The notes: generated by a model from the letters alone, not told the origin. A DNA stretch of 64,000 bases from Halichoerus grypus (GCF_964656455.1 NC_135717.1:1860001-1924000); one strand, 5' to 3'; shown: positions 1 through 12,984, numbered from the stretch's first letter. Numbers and translations: made by a program.

Positions 1-119
1 CAACATTTGCCCCCTTATGGGGGCAACCTTGTGAGAAACCCCAAGCCAGAGCCACCACATGACGTCACTCTAGAATTCCCGACCCACAGAAACAGATAAT
101 CAGTGATCGCTTCTGTGGC

Positions 120-1600
120 TGTTGTTCTAACCTCTTATTTTGAAATAATCACGGGAAGCTGCAAAGACAGCAGAGAGGTCCTGTGTTTTCCCCCAACGGC
201 TACATCTCATGTGATCATAGTATCAGAGCAAAACCAGGAGGTTGACGTTGTATAACAGGTGTGTGTACTTCTGTGTCCCTGATCACGTGTGTGAATGTGG
301 AGCCACCACCACAACCAAGACCCAGGACACTCCACCCCCATGCGGACCCCCTCGTGCCGCCCCTCAGTCGTACAGCTGACCCCAGACCACCACCCCTCAC
401 CCTGGCGACCACGAGTCTGGCTTCGGTCTCTGTGGTTTTGTCATTTCGAGAATGTTACCTAAATGAGATCATAGTGTCTGTCGCCTTTTGAGGTTAGCGT
501 TTCTCACTTAGTGGCGCCATGATGCCAGGAAAAGGTTCACCCTTTCTATCCCCATGCCACGGGATGCCCCACTGCAGATGCTGCTCGTGGTCCGCGAGCT
601 CTTGTAGCGGGCGCAGAAGCGTGCTCTGCTCTGCGTTTGCCCGGTGGCTGGTGCTGTTTGCCACATCCTCTTCAGTGAAACATCTCTGCATGTTTTTGCC
701 CATTTGGCGGGTTTTGTGAGTTCTTACATACTCTAGATATGAGTCCTTTGTCAGATAATGTGGTTTGCAAATGTATGCTTCCGGTCTGTAGCTTGTCTTT
801 CGTCCTTCAGGAGGGTCCTCTGCAAGGCAGCAGGATTCGATTTTGATGAGGATCGGCTTAATTGATTTTTATCTTGTATAGATTGTCATTTTGGTGTCAG
901 TTCTAAGCTCTAGATCCTGAAGATTTTCGCCTGTATTATCTTCTGAAAGTTTTATGTTTAATGCACGGTCCATTTTGAGTTAGTTTTCTAAATCAGGTGG
1001 GTTGTGTGGATTGCAGTTTGCCTTTTGCCTGTGGATATTCAATTGCTCCAGTACTGTTTACTGAAAAGGCAATCTTCCCTCCACTGAATTGCTCTCGCAT
1101 TTTTGTCAAAAGTCAGCCACTCATGCAAGGGTTTTCGTGGGTTCTCTAGCCCGGCCCATTGGTCACTGTGTCTGCCTTCTGCCGATCCCACCCAGTGTTG
1201 GTCACTGCCACTCTCTAGTAAGGCTTGAATTTGGGTAGACGGGCTCTTCTCACTTTTCTTGTTGAAATTTGTGTTACCTCTTCAAGTCCTTTGCCTTTCC
1301 CCGTCAATTTTAGCGTAATTATGTCTATATTTACAAAAAAGAATATTTCCAGAATTTTTATAGAATTGCATTAAATCTGTATATCAGTTTGGGGAGAAGT
1401 GACATCTTCCCAACGTTGAGCCTTCTCATCCATGAGCATAGTATGTCTTTCCATTTACTTTATTTCTTTCTTCAGAGTTTGCAGTTTTTAGCATAGACAT
1501 CTGTACACGTTTTATTAGATTCACATCTGTGCATTTTGGTTTTTTTTTTTTTTGAGTGATTGTAAATGGTACTGTTATTTTTCATTGTTGTTTGTTTCTT
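120..1600 (-). mobile_element. L1M fragment (3' UTR and 3' ORF2 region)
   Basis: The plus strand reads as the complement of an old L1M element. It starts with the 3' UTR ('accaccaccacaaccaag', 'tttcgagaatgttac'). It then runs into ORF2-antisense sequence ('gagtcctttgtcagata', 'catgcaagggttttcg', 'gaattgcattaaatctgta', 'atgtctttccatttac'). Many stops and indels mark it as long dead, with no coding capacity. It overlaps in consensus position with the next L1 segment, so it is a separate insertion or a duplication. The first 119 bases may belong to it but were not recognised. Confidence 0.75.
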
Positions 1601-1767
1601 TTAAAGGAAGAGAGAGAAAGTGCATGTGTGTGAGCAGGGGTGGGAGGGAGGGGCAGAGGGAGAGAGAGAATCTCAAGCAGACTCCATGCTCAGCATGACC
1701 CTGAGATTATGACCTGAGCCTAAATCAAGAGTTGGACGCTTAACCAACTGAGCCACCCAGGCACCCC
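1600..1767 (-). mobile_element. CAN-SINE (tRNA-derived, Carnivora)
   Basis: On the plus strand an AAAG/GA-rich tail is followed by 'ctcaagcagactccatgctc', then 'gacctgagcctaaatcaag', and ends in 'ccaactgagccacccaggc'. This is the reverse complement of a carnivoran tRNA-derived SINE with its Pol III head at the right end. The copy is diverged and sits inside or at the edge of L1M sequence. Flanking 'tggtactgttatttt' and 'tggtattgtactttt' may be a decayed target-site duplication. Confidence 0.85.
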
Positions 1768-3501
1768 TGGTATTGTACTTTTAACACAACAAAATGATAT
1801 AGCAAACACAGATACAATAGTACCACAAAAATAATCAATGTTTACTTCTTTAAAAATGGCTTTGTTGAGATGCAATTAGCACAACATAAAATGTACCTGT
1901 TGTACATGACTCCTACTAAATTTACAGGTTTGTGCAACCACAATCCAGTTTTAGAAACTTTCCATCACACCAGAAGCTTCCCCCAGCCCATCTACAGCCC
2001 ATCTACCGCCCATCTACAGCCATCTTCCCCCAGCCCTCCTGCTTCCACCCAAGCCCCTGGCATCCATGTCCATAGATCTGCCTTTTCTGAACGTTCACAT
2101 ACATGGAATCCTACAGTATGGAGTCCCCCGCATCCATCTGCACTCAGCATCATGTTCTTGAGGCTCATCCATGTTGCAGGGATCTGTACCTCATTCTTTT
2201 CCTGGTGAACAGCATTCTGTGGTGTGGATGGACCACATTTGGTGCATCCCTTCCCGAGTCGATGGATATTTAGATGGTTTCCAGCTTGGGGCCGTTATGG
2301 AAATACCGCTACGACCATCCATATACTCAGCGTGTGGACATGTTTTCATCTCTCTTGGGTAGATTCCTGAGGATGGAAGTCCTGGGTCATATGATAAGTT
2401 CATGTTTAACTTTTTAAAGAAGCTGCCAGGCTGCTTTCACAAAGTGACCGTACTGTGTTATACCGGCAATGCATGAGGGGTTCCAGCTGCCCTCCATCAT
2501 GTGCTTAATTATTGTCTTTCCTGATTATAGCCCTTCCAGTAGGTGTGTCCTGGGATCTCATTGTGGTTTTAATTTACATTTCCTTAATGACTAATGATGT
2601 TGAGCATCTTGCTTATATGCTTGTTATCAATTCATATATCTTCTCTGACGAACTATTCAGGTCTTCTGCCCATTTTTCCATTAGGTTTTCTTACTGACTT
2701 GTGTTTTCTATATATACATGTGTATATGGACATGAGTCTTTTATCAGATATACACTTTACACATATTTTCCCCCCAGTTTATGGCTCATCTGTTCATTTT
2801 CTTAATGGTGTCACTTGAAGAGGATATTTTTTTATTTATGATGAAGTACAGCTTATCAATTTTTCTTTTATAGATTGTGCTTTTCTGATGGTATATATCT
2901 AACTCAAGATCACAAAGATGTCCTCTGTTTTCTTACAGAAGTTTTATAGTTTTCGCTGTTACATGGAGCATTTTGAGAGATTTCTTGTGCTTGGTGTAAG
3001 GTTTATCCTCTGTGTTTATAATACCTGATTGTTCTAGTGCCATTTGTTGAAAAGACTATCCTTTCTCCATTGAATTGTCTTGGTACTTTGGTTGAAAATC
3101 AACTGCCCATAAATACAAGGGCTCATTTCTGGGCTCTCAGTTCCGTTCCACTGATCTATATGCCTCGCCTTGTGCCAGGACAATAACTGTCTTGATTCCT
3201 GTGGTTTTATTCAAGTTTGGAAGTTGTGTAGTGCCGGTCCTCCAGCTTTGCTCTTCTCTTTCAAAATTATTTTGGCAATTGTTTTAGGTCCTTTGAATTC
3301 CCATATAAACTTTGGGATCAGCTTCTCAATTCCTACCCAAAAAACCCTACTAGGATTTTGATAAAGATTGTATTGAATCTATAGGTCACTTTGGGGAGAA
3401 TTGAATATAGAATGTCTTTCCATCTACTAAAATACTACTTGTGTCAGTGATGTTTTGTTCTTTTCAGTATACAAGCCTTGCCCTTCTTTTGTCATGTTTA
3501 T

Positions 3502-3505
<4 letters not shown>

Positions 3506-3534
<29 letters not shown>

Positions 3535-3719
3535 TTTTATTTATTTATTTGAGACAGAGAGAATGAGAGAGAGAGAGCACATGAGAGGGGGGGAGGGTCA
3601 GAGGGAGAAGCAGGCTCCCTGCCGAGCAGGGAGCCCGATGCGGGACTCGATCCAGGGACTCCAGGATCATGACCTGAGCCGAAGGCAGTTGCTTAACCAA
3701 CTGAGCCACCCAGGCGCCC
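3506..3719 (-). mobile_element. CAN-SINE with perfect target-site duplication
   Basis: This is a full-length minus-strand carnivoran SINE. A long T run (its A tail) and an ATTTATTT-type tail unit come first. A GAGA-rich stretch and 'gagcagggagcccgatgcg' follow. It ends with the tRNA-like head at 'gagccacccaggcgccc'. A 16-bp direct repeat, tgtcatgtttattctt, flanks it at 3490-3505 and 3720-3735. The perfect duplication shows a relatively recent insertion into the older L1. The body matches the caniform (bear, seal, mustelid) type. Confidence 0.95.
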
Positions 3720-4854
3720 TGTCATGTTTATTCTTAAGCATTGTGTTATTGTGGATGGAATTATTAAGTTTATTTTCAGGATGTTCATTGCTTGTATATA
3801 GAACTATAATTGATTTCTGTATATTAATCTTATATCCTGCTACCTTGCTAACCTGGTTTATTAGTTCTGGTGGCTCTTTGTGGGGATTCCTTAGGATTTT
3901 CTACATTAAGGATTATGCCATCTGTGAATAAAGATAGTTTTACTTCTTCCTTTGCAATCTGGATTTCTTTGGTTTCTTTCTTTTTTTTTTTTTTTAGTTC
4001 ATTTTATTTATTCCTTATTCCACTGGCTAGAGTCTTCAGCATAATGTTGAATAACAAGAATAAGAGATATCCTTTGTTCCTCATTCCTAAAGGGGGAAAA
4101 ATCCAGTCTTTCATCATAAAATACAACAAATAGCTATAGCTTCTTATAGATGCCTATATCAGTTTGAGGAAATCCCCTTCTATTTCTAGTGTGTTGTGAG
4201 TTTTTATTATCAACCCGTGTTAATCTTGGTCAGATGCTTTTCCTGCATCTATTGACATGATCATGTGTTTTTTGTCCTTTATTCTATTAATGCAGTGTAT
4301 CACATTATTGGTTCTGAACATTAAACCAACTTTGCATTCCTGGAATAAATTCCATCTGGTCATGGTGTAGGACCCTTTTTGCATGTTGCTGGATTCTGTT
4401 TGTAATATTTTATTGAGGATTCTTGCACCTGTGCTCCTGAGGACATAGGTCTGCAGTTTTCTTGTGATATCATTGTCTGACTTTAGAATTAGGATAACGT
4501 TGCCCTCATGCTTTATCTTGTGATGGATTTGATATTATTTCTTCTTTAAGTATATGGTAGAATTTACCAGTAAGGCCATGTGGGCTAGACTTGCATTTGT
4601 GGGAAGATATTAACGTAGCCACCCCAACTCTCTCATGGCTGTTCTTTACCTATCCATTTACCTTCATCTGTTTGTGTCTTTGAATCTAAGGTTTAGGCAG
4701 CGTGGAACTGGATCTTGATTTTTCTTAAGTATTTAGAAAATATAGGTCTGAAAACCTCTGCCTTTTGATTGGGATGTTTGGACCCCAATTTACATTTAAT
4801 GTAATTATTGACATAATATCTATCAACCTAATTCTGTGATCCTCCAACACCAAC

Positions 4855-5515
4855 TGAGTGTCCTACAGTTCAGTTCAGTTCTAACACTAACTACCTGGAG
4901 TCAGTGCAGACCCCACAGGTGAGGGGCCCCCACTTCAGACATCAGCTGCAAGTCCAGGGTCCCCAGGCTGCCCGCACACCTGTCTGACTTGGATGCACAT
5001 TCATCGGCTCCCATGACCTCCCTCAGGGTCAGTAATTCACTAGAATGACTCTTAGAGCTCAAGAAAGCACCATGCTTAGGATTACAGTCATAATACAAAG
5101 AATACAACTCGGGAACAGCCAAATGGAGGAGATGCACAGGGCAAGGTGGGCGGTGGGGAAGAGGGGTGCCCAGGGTTCCACAGCCCCTCCAGATGCACCA
5201 CCCTCCCAGCACATCTGTGTCACCACCTGGAAGTACCAGACCCCCTTGTTTAGGGGTTTGGATGGGGTTTCACTACTTAGGCTTGACTGATTAAATCATT
5301 GGCCATTAATGATTAAACTCAGTCTTGAGCCCTCTCCCTTCCCTGGAGGGTGAAAGTTCCAACCCTCTAATCTTGGTTGGTACCTCTGGGGCCCACCCCT
5401 CCTGAAGCTGTCCAGGGCACTGCCCAATCCGGAGTCCCCTCATTAGCATAAACCCAGGTGTGGGCCACAGGGGCTGATTATGAATAACAGAAGGCATCAA
5501 TCAGGAAATTCCAAG
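4855..5515 (-). mobile_element. Solo LTR, probably ERVL (MLT2-like)
   Basis: This non-L1 block is inserted between two recognisable L1M segments. The stretch around 5040-5110 ('agaatgactcttagagctc', then the 'attacagtcataatac' area) resembles the antisense strand of MLT2-type ERVL LTRs. No retroviral coding sequence accompanies it, so it is a solo LTR or a fragment. The exact subfamily and borders are uncertain. Confidence 0.5.
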
Positions 5516-6289
5516 TGTTTAGGAGCTCTGTTCCAGCAACAAAGACCAAATATATGCACTTGACTATTCCACAGTTAGGTTTACATCTTTAATTTTGCTG
5601 TTTACTTTCTATATGTCTCCCATCTATTTCCTTCCTCTGTTCCTCCTTCACTACCTTCTTTCATGTTATGTAAATGTTTTTTAGTGTGCCATTTAAATTT
5701 CTCTTGATCTTTTTAAACTGTATTTGTTAGTTTTTTCTCGTAGTGATTGCTCTGAGGATTGCATGTGCCTCTTATCACAATCTCCTTCTGATTAATCCTG
5801 ACTTAATTCCAGGAAAACATGGAAACTTTACTGCTTGTAACTTGGTCTCTCCCCACTGCCCTGTGCTGTTATTATCAATACACTACATCAGCGAGATGTG
5901 TGCATGTAGTCTGGTGTGTTAATATGTGCAGTCATCCCCAGAGCTTTCCATTTCTCTCCGTGGACTCGAGTGACCACCATGTGTTGTTTCTTTACAGCTG
6001 GAGGACTTCTTTTAGCTTTTATTGTAAGACAGGTCTGCTAGCAACACATTCCCTTAGACTTTTCACACCTGGAAATGGTTTTACTTCATCTTCATTTTTG
6101 ATGGATAGTTTTGCTGGATATAGGATTCTGGGTTGGCTTTTTTTCCCTTTAGCACTTCCACCCATGTCTTTCCACTGTCTTCACCGGCTTCTCTTGTTTC
6201 TGATAAGAAGTGAGCTGCTAATGCTGTCATTCCTGAATATGTGAGGGTGGTTTTCCTCTTGCTGTCGCATACTTTTCTCCCTGGCTTGA

Positions 6290-7840
6290 TTATGGCCTTG
6301 TGGGGGCCTTGAGCCTGTGGGTGCAAGCAATAGCTCCAACCTTGCAAATTCCACTCAAGACGCAAGTCTGGGAAGCAAATGCGTCAAGCAGCCCGTCCTT
6401 GCTGATCTGGGCAGTGAGAAGAAGGGTCCAGCCAGAGGACCCTCCAGGTACTTCCAGGGTACCTCCCAGAGATGGGAGGGCAGATTCCAGGATCGTCCAC
6501 ACCCCAGGACCACACTGCGCAGGGCAGGGCAGGTCTCCAAAGGGAGGTTGGCTTGTACTTGGAAAGGGGCAAGTGAAACAGTGTCCCCTCCCACTGGGTG
6601 GGGAGGAGTTAAGGAAGGTGACAGTGTATAGGGAAAGAATCAGGAGAAGGGCGTTTGGGCAGAGTGGTCAGTGGGGGCAAAGGTTTGGAGGCTACACAGT
6701 GTGCGAGCAGTATGTGCTCTTGTCTGCTTGGGGACAGGAGCACGGAGGTCAGGAGGGACTGGTGAAGCCACCCCGTTGGCTCACATGGGCTCATGATCCA
6801 CATCATAGTGATGCTGTCATTTCGCCAACGCTGCCCAGCAGAGGTTGGGCCTCTCACCCATTGTCTGGTTGAAGCAAGCCCTGACTCAGAGCCTTATCCA
6901 GGGCTGGCCCTGACTCCTAACTCACGTCTTTTCCAGGCCTCGGTTTCCCCATCTACCAAAGCCAGGGTACCCTCACCTTCCCAGGCTGCTGAGAGGCCAG
7001 AGCGTGGGAAAGCGCTCAGCTACACGTCCATGGCCAAAGACACGCCAAGGCCATTGTACCAGCCCGGTCTCCTGGGCGCTTGCCACACTCTGGTGCCCCA
7101 ACAATGCCCGCCTCTGAGTGGAACTGCGGGTGGGCCGTAACCATGGCGAGGGGCCTGCGAGGCGGCAGCGCCAACTGCCTATCCAGGGTCAGCCCGGCCT
7201 GCGGCCCTGGTTACGGCTTTGTCCCACGGGCTGGAACCGGGCCCGTGCTAGCGGGCTGAGAATGGCTGGCTGGCAGGGAGGGCAGTGCTTACCGAAAAGG
7301 AATGGAGCTCTTGGCTGGAGAGGGGTTGAGGTTGAGAGGAGGATGGGGAGCTGTTTCCAGGGTCCTGAAACCACAGCCGGGTGTGGGTCGGAGCGCAGCC
7401 TGGGTCGCCGCACTCCTGGCAGCGCCTTCCCCGCAGGGCCCCGAGGGGCCTCTCCGCCCCCACCACACCCCCACCCTCTGCGCAGGGCCCCACAAGGTGC
7501 AGGAGGCTGCCTCTCCAAGTTCCGGGATGTTCCAGGCAGCTGGCCAGAGTACACGGGGTCCCCTCTGGGATTCCCCGCGCTCTCTCACAGCCTGGATGTG
7601 GCTCGGCCACCGGCTCTGCCTCCTTCCCGTGAAGTGGGGGGCGTGAGTGTGGGGCTTCTGCCAGGCCCAGAGTGGCCAGCTCCTCTCCAGCCATGGGGGT
7701 CAGAGTCTCCCCAAAATTTGTGTTTACAAACCCATGTTTGCAAAGTTAAGACCTCATTTTTTTTTTTTTTTGAGTAAGGAGAAAAACAATACAAATGGGA
7801 CTGCATATATATATTCTTCCAACTGCAGCCACCCAAATAT
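6290..7840. other. Intergenic, GC-rich, no gene seen
   Basis: No exon, RNA gene or recognisable transposon was found. The open frames here lack homology I can recognise and overlap on both strands, as expected from GC-rich non-coding DNA. A T15 homopolymer lies near 7757-7771. Confidence 0.6.
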
Positions 7841-7844
7841 CTAG

Positions 7845-8000
7845 AGGACTCTGGAATCAGATCGCCTGGGTTCAAATCCCAGCTCTGCCACAGACATGCT
7901 GTGTGACCTCAGGCAGATGCCTCCCCTCTCTGTGTCTGAGTCCCCTCATCTATGAAGACAACCCCATAGGGCTCTTGTGAAGATAAGCGAGGTCATCACT
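7845..8000 (+). repeat. MIR SINE
   Basis: 'ggactctggaatcagatcgc', 'gggttcaaatcccagctctg', 'gctgtgtgacctcaggcag' and 'ctcatctatgaagacaacc' follow the MIR consensus in order. This is an ancient tRNA-derived SINE core shared by all mammals. Confidence 0.9.
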
Positions 8001-10480
8001 GAGTGTTTAGGAAGGACACCTGCTCTCCTGAGCCCTCAAGGGCCTGGCCCCGCTCCGAGCCTGCACTGTTCTAGCTCTCCTGAGTTCCTGACTGACCTCA
8101 TCTCTGCCAGGTCTGCCTTTAGCCCCTGAAATCCTCACGAAGAACCCAGCCAGGGAGGGCAAGAGAGCAGAGAGGGAACTGGGTGTGGGAGTGGCCCAGA
8201 CTCCGGAGGACCTAACTGTCAGAGGTGTTACCACCCACCCCCAAGCTGGGGTCAAGACCCCACCCCACTGGAGGGGCCTCCAGAGGAGGTGGGAGGTTAG
8301 GAAGAGCCTCAGGGGGAGGGGGAGAGGCAGGGTGGTGTTTCTTCCCCAACCAGTCATCCTCTCTCTTACTTGGAGCCCCCCACCCCCCTTTCCCTGTTGG
8401 TCTGGGCTGCCCTTGCCTCCTATCTGCTCTCCCCACCCATGGGAACCTAAAATATGGCTGGGGGGCTAAAGCAAATGAGGCCAGCCAGACCCTATCCTAC
8501 CCTCCTCTGCAGACCAGAGGCACTGCTCCTCAGTCAAAAGCCAGGACCATGCATGATACAGAGAGGGGGTTCGGTCCTGTCCGTAGGACCCCACCCTCCA
8601 TGACCTCCCTGGCCTGACAAGCCTGGTCTCCAGGATCTGCCAGGCCACCAGCCAGAGCCCCAGGGTCAGGTACCCACAGCAGTGCCACCTCGACCTCCTG
8701 CAGGAGAACCATCAGGTCCAGAAGACCCAGGGCTGGGGCTCCATGCCAACTTGAGGAGCCCCCAAGTCAGCTGGGGGTCAGTGTGCTGGGCTCCCGTGGT
8801 GACATCCATGGTGCACCAGAGCTGGTCCCGGGGTGCCCTGCAGAGAAGGGGTGCAAGCAGGGGGTGTCATGCTTCCCTTTTTGCCCCATCCCCACCTCCC
8901 AGCAGTCCTGGGGCCATGGAGAGGGCAGAGAGGGAAAGCCTTTGGGTCTCATCCAAGAGGAGTGCTCCCAAGGGAGAAGGACCCCACTGCCCAGGTGCAG
9001 AGAGGACACGATCGTCTGGCAAGTACTCCTACGATGAGAGCCCTCACGGGCCCTCCCCCATCTTGGCCACCCTACTTGTCCCACTTTGACCTCTGCCCCT
9101 GGGTGGGTAGAAACCACAACCCCTGCCCAAACCCCTCCTTCCAGAGGGTCCCTCCTGCCCAGGGCTCCTCCCCTATCCCAGCCGCACCCCACAGGTGCCC
9201 ACGGCCCCCCCGCCCCCCAGGGTCCCATCCCCTTGGGCAGGGCTGCTTATCTCCTGCCCGGGGGGGGGTCTCTGCAGCCACCACTGGGGGTGGGGGGCTC
9301 AGGTCCTCCTGGCCCACCCTCTGGAGTGGAGGGCTACTCTGCTTGGTGCTGAAAAGACAGCTCCGGTCAGCGGCCAGAGGGGTCGAGGGAGGGAGCTTGG
9401 GAGGACAGCTCTACTTGCAGCCCTGCGGCAGTGATGCGGGGTGACCAGTGACGAGGGGGCAGCCGAGGCCAGCATCCAGGTCGCACCGCCACGCCTCGCT
9501 GTTGTCCACACCTTGCCCCCTGGCCCCTCTCCGTGTGCCAAGTGTCCCCTGCCCGGCGGTGCCAGGCCCCACAGCCCCCAGGCTCCTGGAGACGCTGCTA
9601 CCCCATTTCATAGGAGAGGAAAGTAGGCCTCAAAGAAGAGCTACAAAGGGGTAGCGAACGTTAGGGATGTGTGAGCTGGGGTGTCCAGGTGCGGGTCTGA
9701 GGTCGGCCACTTGGGTTGAAATGTGTGAAAACCCAGGACGGGGTGGGAGGAAGCCATGGAGCAAAGCGCTAGGCCCTGAATGCAGGGAGCGGAGGATTCA
9801 CAGGCCTTCACTGAACAGCATTTCCACTTTCCGTACATCTGAAACTTTTCGTGACAAAATGTGGGGGGAGAAATGCACACACCCCTCCCGGTCGCCGCTC
9901 CGAGTAGCCCGTGCGGCCAGGTTTCCCGAGCCCTTCCGGAGATGGTCGACGGTGCACAGTCCGGCGTGTACCTAGCTCTTCTTCTCGTCCCACCGTGGGG
10001 CAGGCCCTGCTGCCCGTGGGCTGCTGTCCCCACTGCTGCCGGCGTGGGACCTCCGGCGTGGACACCTGTGGGGCCCCCGGGACAGGCAGCCCCCACACCC
10101 TGTCACAGGATCGTCCCTGGGGGCCCCAGGTGGTGATGGGCTTTGCCACTCGAGGCCACTGAGGCCGGCAAGAGGTGCACTGGGGCTGTCACTGTAGCCC
10201 GAGGCACCTGGCCCTGATGGCCCCCAGCCCTCCAGGGTCGTGCTCGGCGTCAGCCTCCCTCCACACCCCTGCACTCGTCGTGGCTGTTCCGAAACCTGCA
10301 GGAAGAGACGGGTGAGCCGAGGCCCAGGACACCCGCCGTGGGTGTGGAGACATCCAGGGGGCCTGGCAGGGAGCAGCTCTGGCCTGACCCCGCCCTGCCC
10401 TGGCAGGGAGGGAGCAGAGGGGCTCATGCAGACCATGTTCTCCTGCTGTTGGGGCTGCTGTGTGCTCCCAGAGCTGTCCC
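8001..10480. other. Intergenic, GC-rich, no gene seen
   Basis: This is unique GC-rich sequence with short C and G homopolymers (for example near 9260). No splice-bounded coding segment or repeat family was recognised. Confidence 0.55.
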
Positions 10481-10481
10481 A

Positions 10482-10565
10482 GTCCCATCTACAGAATTGG
10501 AAACTGAGGCTCAGAGAGGTGGTGACTTGCTCGAGCCCACACAGCGTTCACTCCATCCTTCAGCC
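10482..10565 (-). repeat. MIR fragment
   Basis: 'ggaaactgaggctcagagag' followed by 'gtgacttgctcgagcccac' is the antisense of the MIR core and its 3' half. Confidence 0.7.
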
Positions 10566-11320
10566 TAGTGCCATGCCCTGGGTTCTGCCGTCAATTAGGC
10601 GGGGGGAGGGGGGGCTGGCCATCCCTGATGCTCCCCGTCTCCACCTTGGGCCCAGGTTCTCATTCTGGGGAAACAAAGAGTGGGTCTTTGCCACCTGGAT
10701 TTGGGGTTATGGGGAAACCCATGTCTGGAGCACCCTCTGCTGGGTGGTCTGTTTCTCATGGGGCCCTGGAGGCTTTAGGAAGGGGCTAGAATATTGGGGG
10801 AGGGCAGAAAGGCACTCCCCACCCTCAGGTGCCCAGGTGAGACAAAGCAGGGTGAAAGTTGGCTTTAGACCAGAGGTCTCGAACTGACTGCCCCTGGGGC
10901 AGCTTGCTTAGAGATTGCTGCTGGGTTCAGGGCTCACCATGGAGGCCGGTATTCAAAAACAGATATCAGATGCGTTAACTTCAGATCTTTTAAAATCGGA
11001 AGACCTGCCCACCCTGCACGCTTCCCTGTGCACAGGAAGAAGGAGCCGAGTGTGATGGGCTGCGTACCTTCGGGTTAGCCACAGACCACACCGGCCCCTT
11101 TCGCCCTGTGCCCACCTGCTTCATTTCGTCACGTGGCCCCGTGGGCACTTGTGCTCTCTTCTTGACCATCCAGAGGACCTGGTACCTTCAGCCAGCCGGT
11201 GGCATCAGAAGCTGTACACATAACCCTGCGAGGGCCACCGCCTCCTGGGCAGGACAGCTGTGCTTCCCCAGACAGGCCCGGCCCAGTGGACCACCCCCCG
11301 TGCGTGTGTGCACGCACGCG

Positions 11321-11357
11321 CATGCACACACGCACACACACACACACACACACACAA
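11321..11357. repeat. (CA)n microsatellite
   Basis: This is a nearly pure CA dinucleotide tract with CGCA and TGCA interruptions at its left end. It is likely length-polymorphic. Confidence 0.95.
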
Positions 11358-11644
11358 CTGAGGGGGGAACCCCGCCCTCTGAGGGGTTGGCTCTGCTTGC
11401 CCGGAGCAGGGGGCTGTCCCGGTGGGCCTCTTCCGACTCCTCTGGCTGGAGCACCCCACCCTGCTGAGGTCTTAGGGTCTCTGAAGGGTATCACGGAATG
11501 CGTGGCCTTCCAAGGAGCCTCCGTTATGGCACAGAGGAGGGATGGACACGAAGAGCAGAGTTAAGCCTCCTCTAGAATTTGCTTCAATCACTACTGTGGT
11601 AGGGAATGAACTGCTTGTCCCTAGAAGGGTTTAAGCGGGGTCTG

Positions 11645-11940
11645 TTTCCGTTTACTCGTTTATTTAACAGATATTTGTTGGTGCGTAGGATGTGCCAGGC
11701 CTTGTTGCAGGTGTGAGGACTCCCGTGGTGACCTCCCTGGGCGGCCGGCCGTGCCCCGGAGCTGACCGTCGGTGGGGACGGACAGCTGGTGCACCTCTGA
11801 TGGATGCTAAATCCATGAACCACAAGGTGCTAGTTGGGACGAGTAGTGGGAAGGAGCGAGCCAGGCTGCGTGCTGGGGAAGAACGGCAGGGAGGTGCTGG
11901 TGCCAAGGTCCCGGGGCAGAGCTGGCTCCGTGCGCTCCAG
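11645..11940 (-). repeat. L2 fragment (3' end, antisense)
   Basis: 'tatttaacagatatttgttg' followed by 'aggatgtgccaggccttg' matches the reverse complement of the L2 3' end. The body is diverged, so the left and right limits are approximate. Confidence 0.5.
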
Positions 11941-12139
11941 GATGCGAAAGCAGGTGGACAGGCAACGGGACGGATGAAGCCAAAGGTGCGAGGCCTCTGG
12001 GCCATGGCGGGGAGGAGATTGGGCTCGTTCTCATCTCTCGAGTTCAGGGACCAGCTTATTACAGTTGGAGCCCTTATGATTCTGTGGCCCCTGTTGGGGG
12101 GTGACGTCTCTAGCTTGTTCAAAGCTCTGAGTGATTCTC

Positions 12140-12335
12140 TTTAAGTCAGCCATTCAGTAGTTCACTTACTCATCAGCAAACATCTCCAGAGCCAGCTGTG
12201 CTGGGGCTGGGGAGAGACCTGGCCCCCCACCTCCAGAAGAGGCAGTGTGATGGGGGTGGGGAGGAGAGGCCAGCAGAGGGTGTAAAGCACAGCTGGAGGT
12301 CAGGGAGGGCTTCCTGGAGGAGGCGTCAGCTGAGG
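12140..12335 (-). repeat. L2 fragment
   Basis: 'ttcacttactcatcagcaaa' and 'cagctgtgctggggctgggg' resemble the antisense L2 3' end. 'gagggcttcctggaggagg' at about 12305 is another common antisense L2 motif. This is decayed sequence only. Confidence 0.45.
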
Positions 12336-12683
12336 GCCCAGCCATGGGGCTGCAGTGCTGCGCTGGGACACAGTTCCAGGCACCCGCACTGAGTGCTGAG
12401 GGCAGGGGCAGTAGCGGAAGGGGTCATCACAAGGTGTGCCACCCTGCGGCAGGACCCTCTGAGCTCACAGCTCCCTGCCCCCCCTCACAGAAGGGGAGAC
12501 TGGGGCCCAGGAATGAATGCATGGGTCCAGCGCCCCTGTGGTCTGAATTGCCCCTCGGCAGCTTGTAACCCGGAGCAGGCGAAGGGCTGATTCGAAGCTG
12601 ACTCAGCTCAGGGCCAGCAATCGAGGGATGGGTATGCGTGTGCTCGTGCATGCGTGTGTGGGGTCCGTCAGGCCTGGAATTTT

Positions 12684-12770
12684 TGGCTCCACCCCTCATT
12701 TGCTGAGCAAGCCTCCTCAAGTTACTTAACCTCTCTGAGCCTGTTTCACATCTGCAGGATGAGTGTTGCT
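12684..12770 (+). repeat. MIR fragment
   Basis: 'caagttacttaacctctctg' and the following 'agcctgtttcacatctgcag' match the MIR 3' half in sense orientation. Confidence 0.75.
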
Positions 12771-12984
12771 CTCCCTCCCTGGCCGAGTTCTTGGGAGACG
12801 GTGCAGGCCTGGCCCTTCTGTAGCGCCCAGCAACACTCAGAGGCAGTGTGTCCGGCTCTGAGCCGCAGGCCATCCCCAGGCTTGGTGACCCATCCCCACC
12901 CCCGGGAAAAGAAAGGCTGGCATCTAATTTTGCTTTTTTGCCCTCCCACCTTTCATGGCTATTGGGGAGACAGCACTTCATGAC

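Larger units (their letters stand above)
1845..6290 (-). mobile_element. L1M element, interrupted by a SINE and an LTR
   Basis: This is antisense L1M sequence read 3' to 5' along the plus strand. The 3' UTR lies near 1850-2480 ('gttgagatgcaattagcac', 'ttcttgaggctcatccatg', 'tctcattgtggtttt'). ORF2-antisense sequence follows to about 4620 ('ctgatctatatgcctcg', 'gcattcctggaataaattcc', 'gatcatgtgttttttgtcc'). More 5' sequence lies at 5520-6285 ('ttgctggatataggattctg'). A CAN-SINE (3506-3719) and an LTR (about 4855-5515) split it. No open ORF1 or ORF2 survives. Confidence 0.8.
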
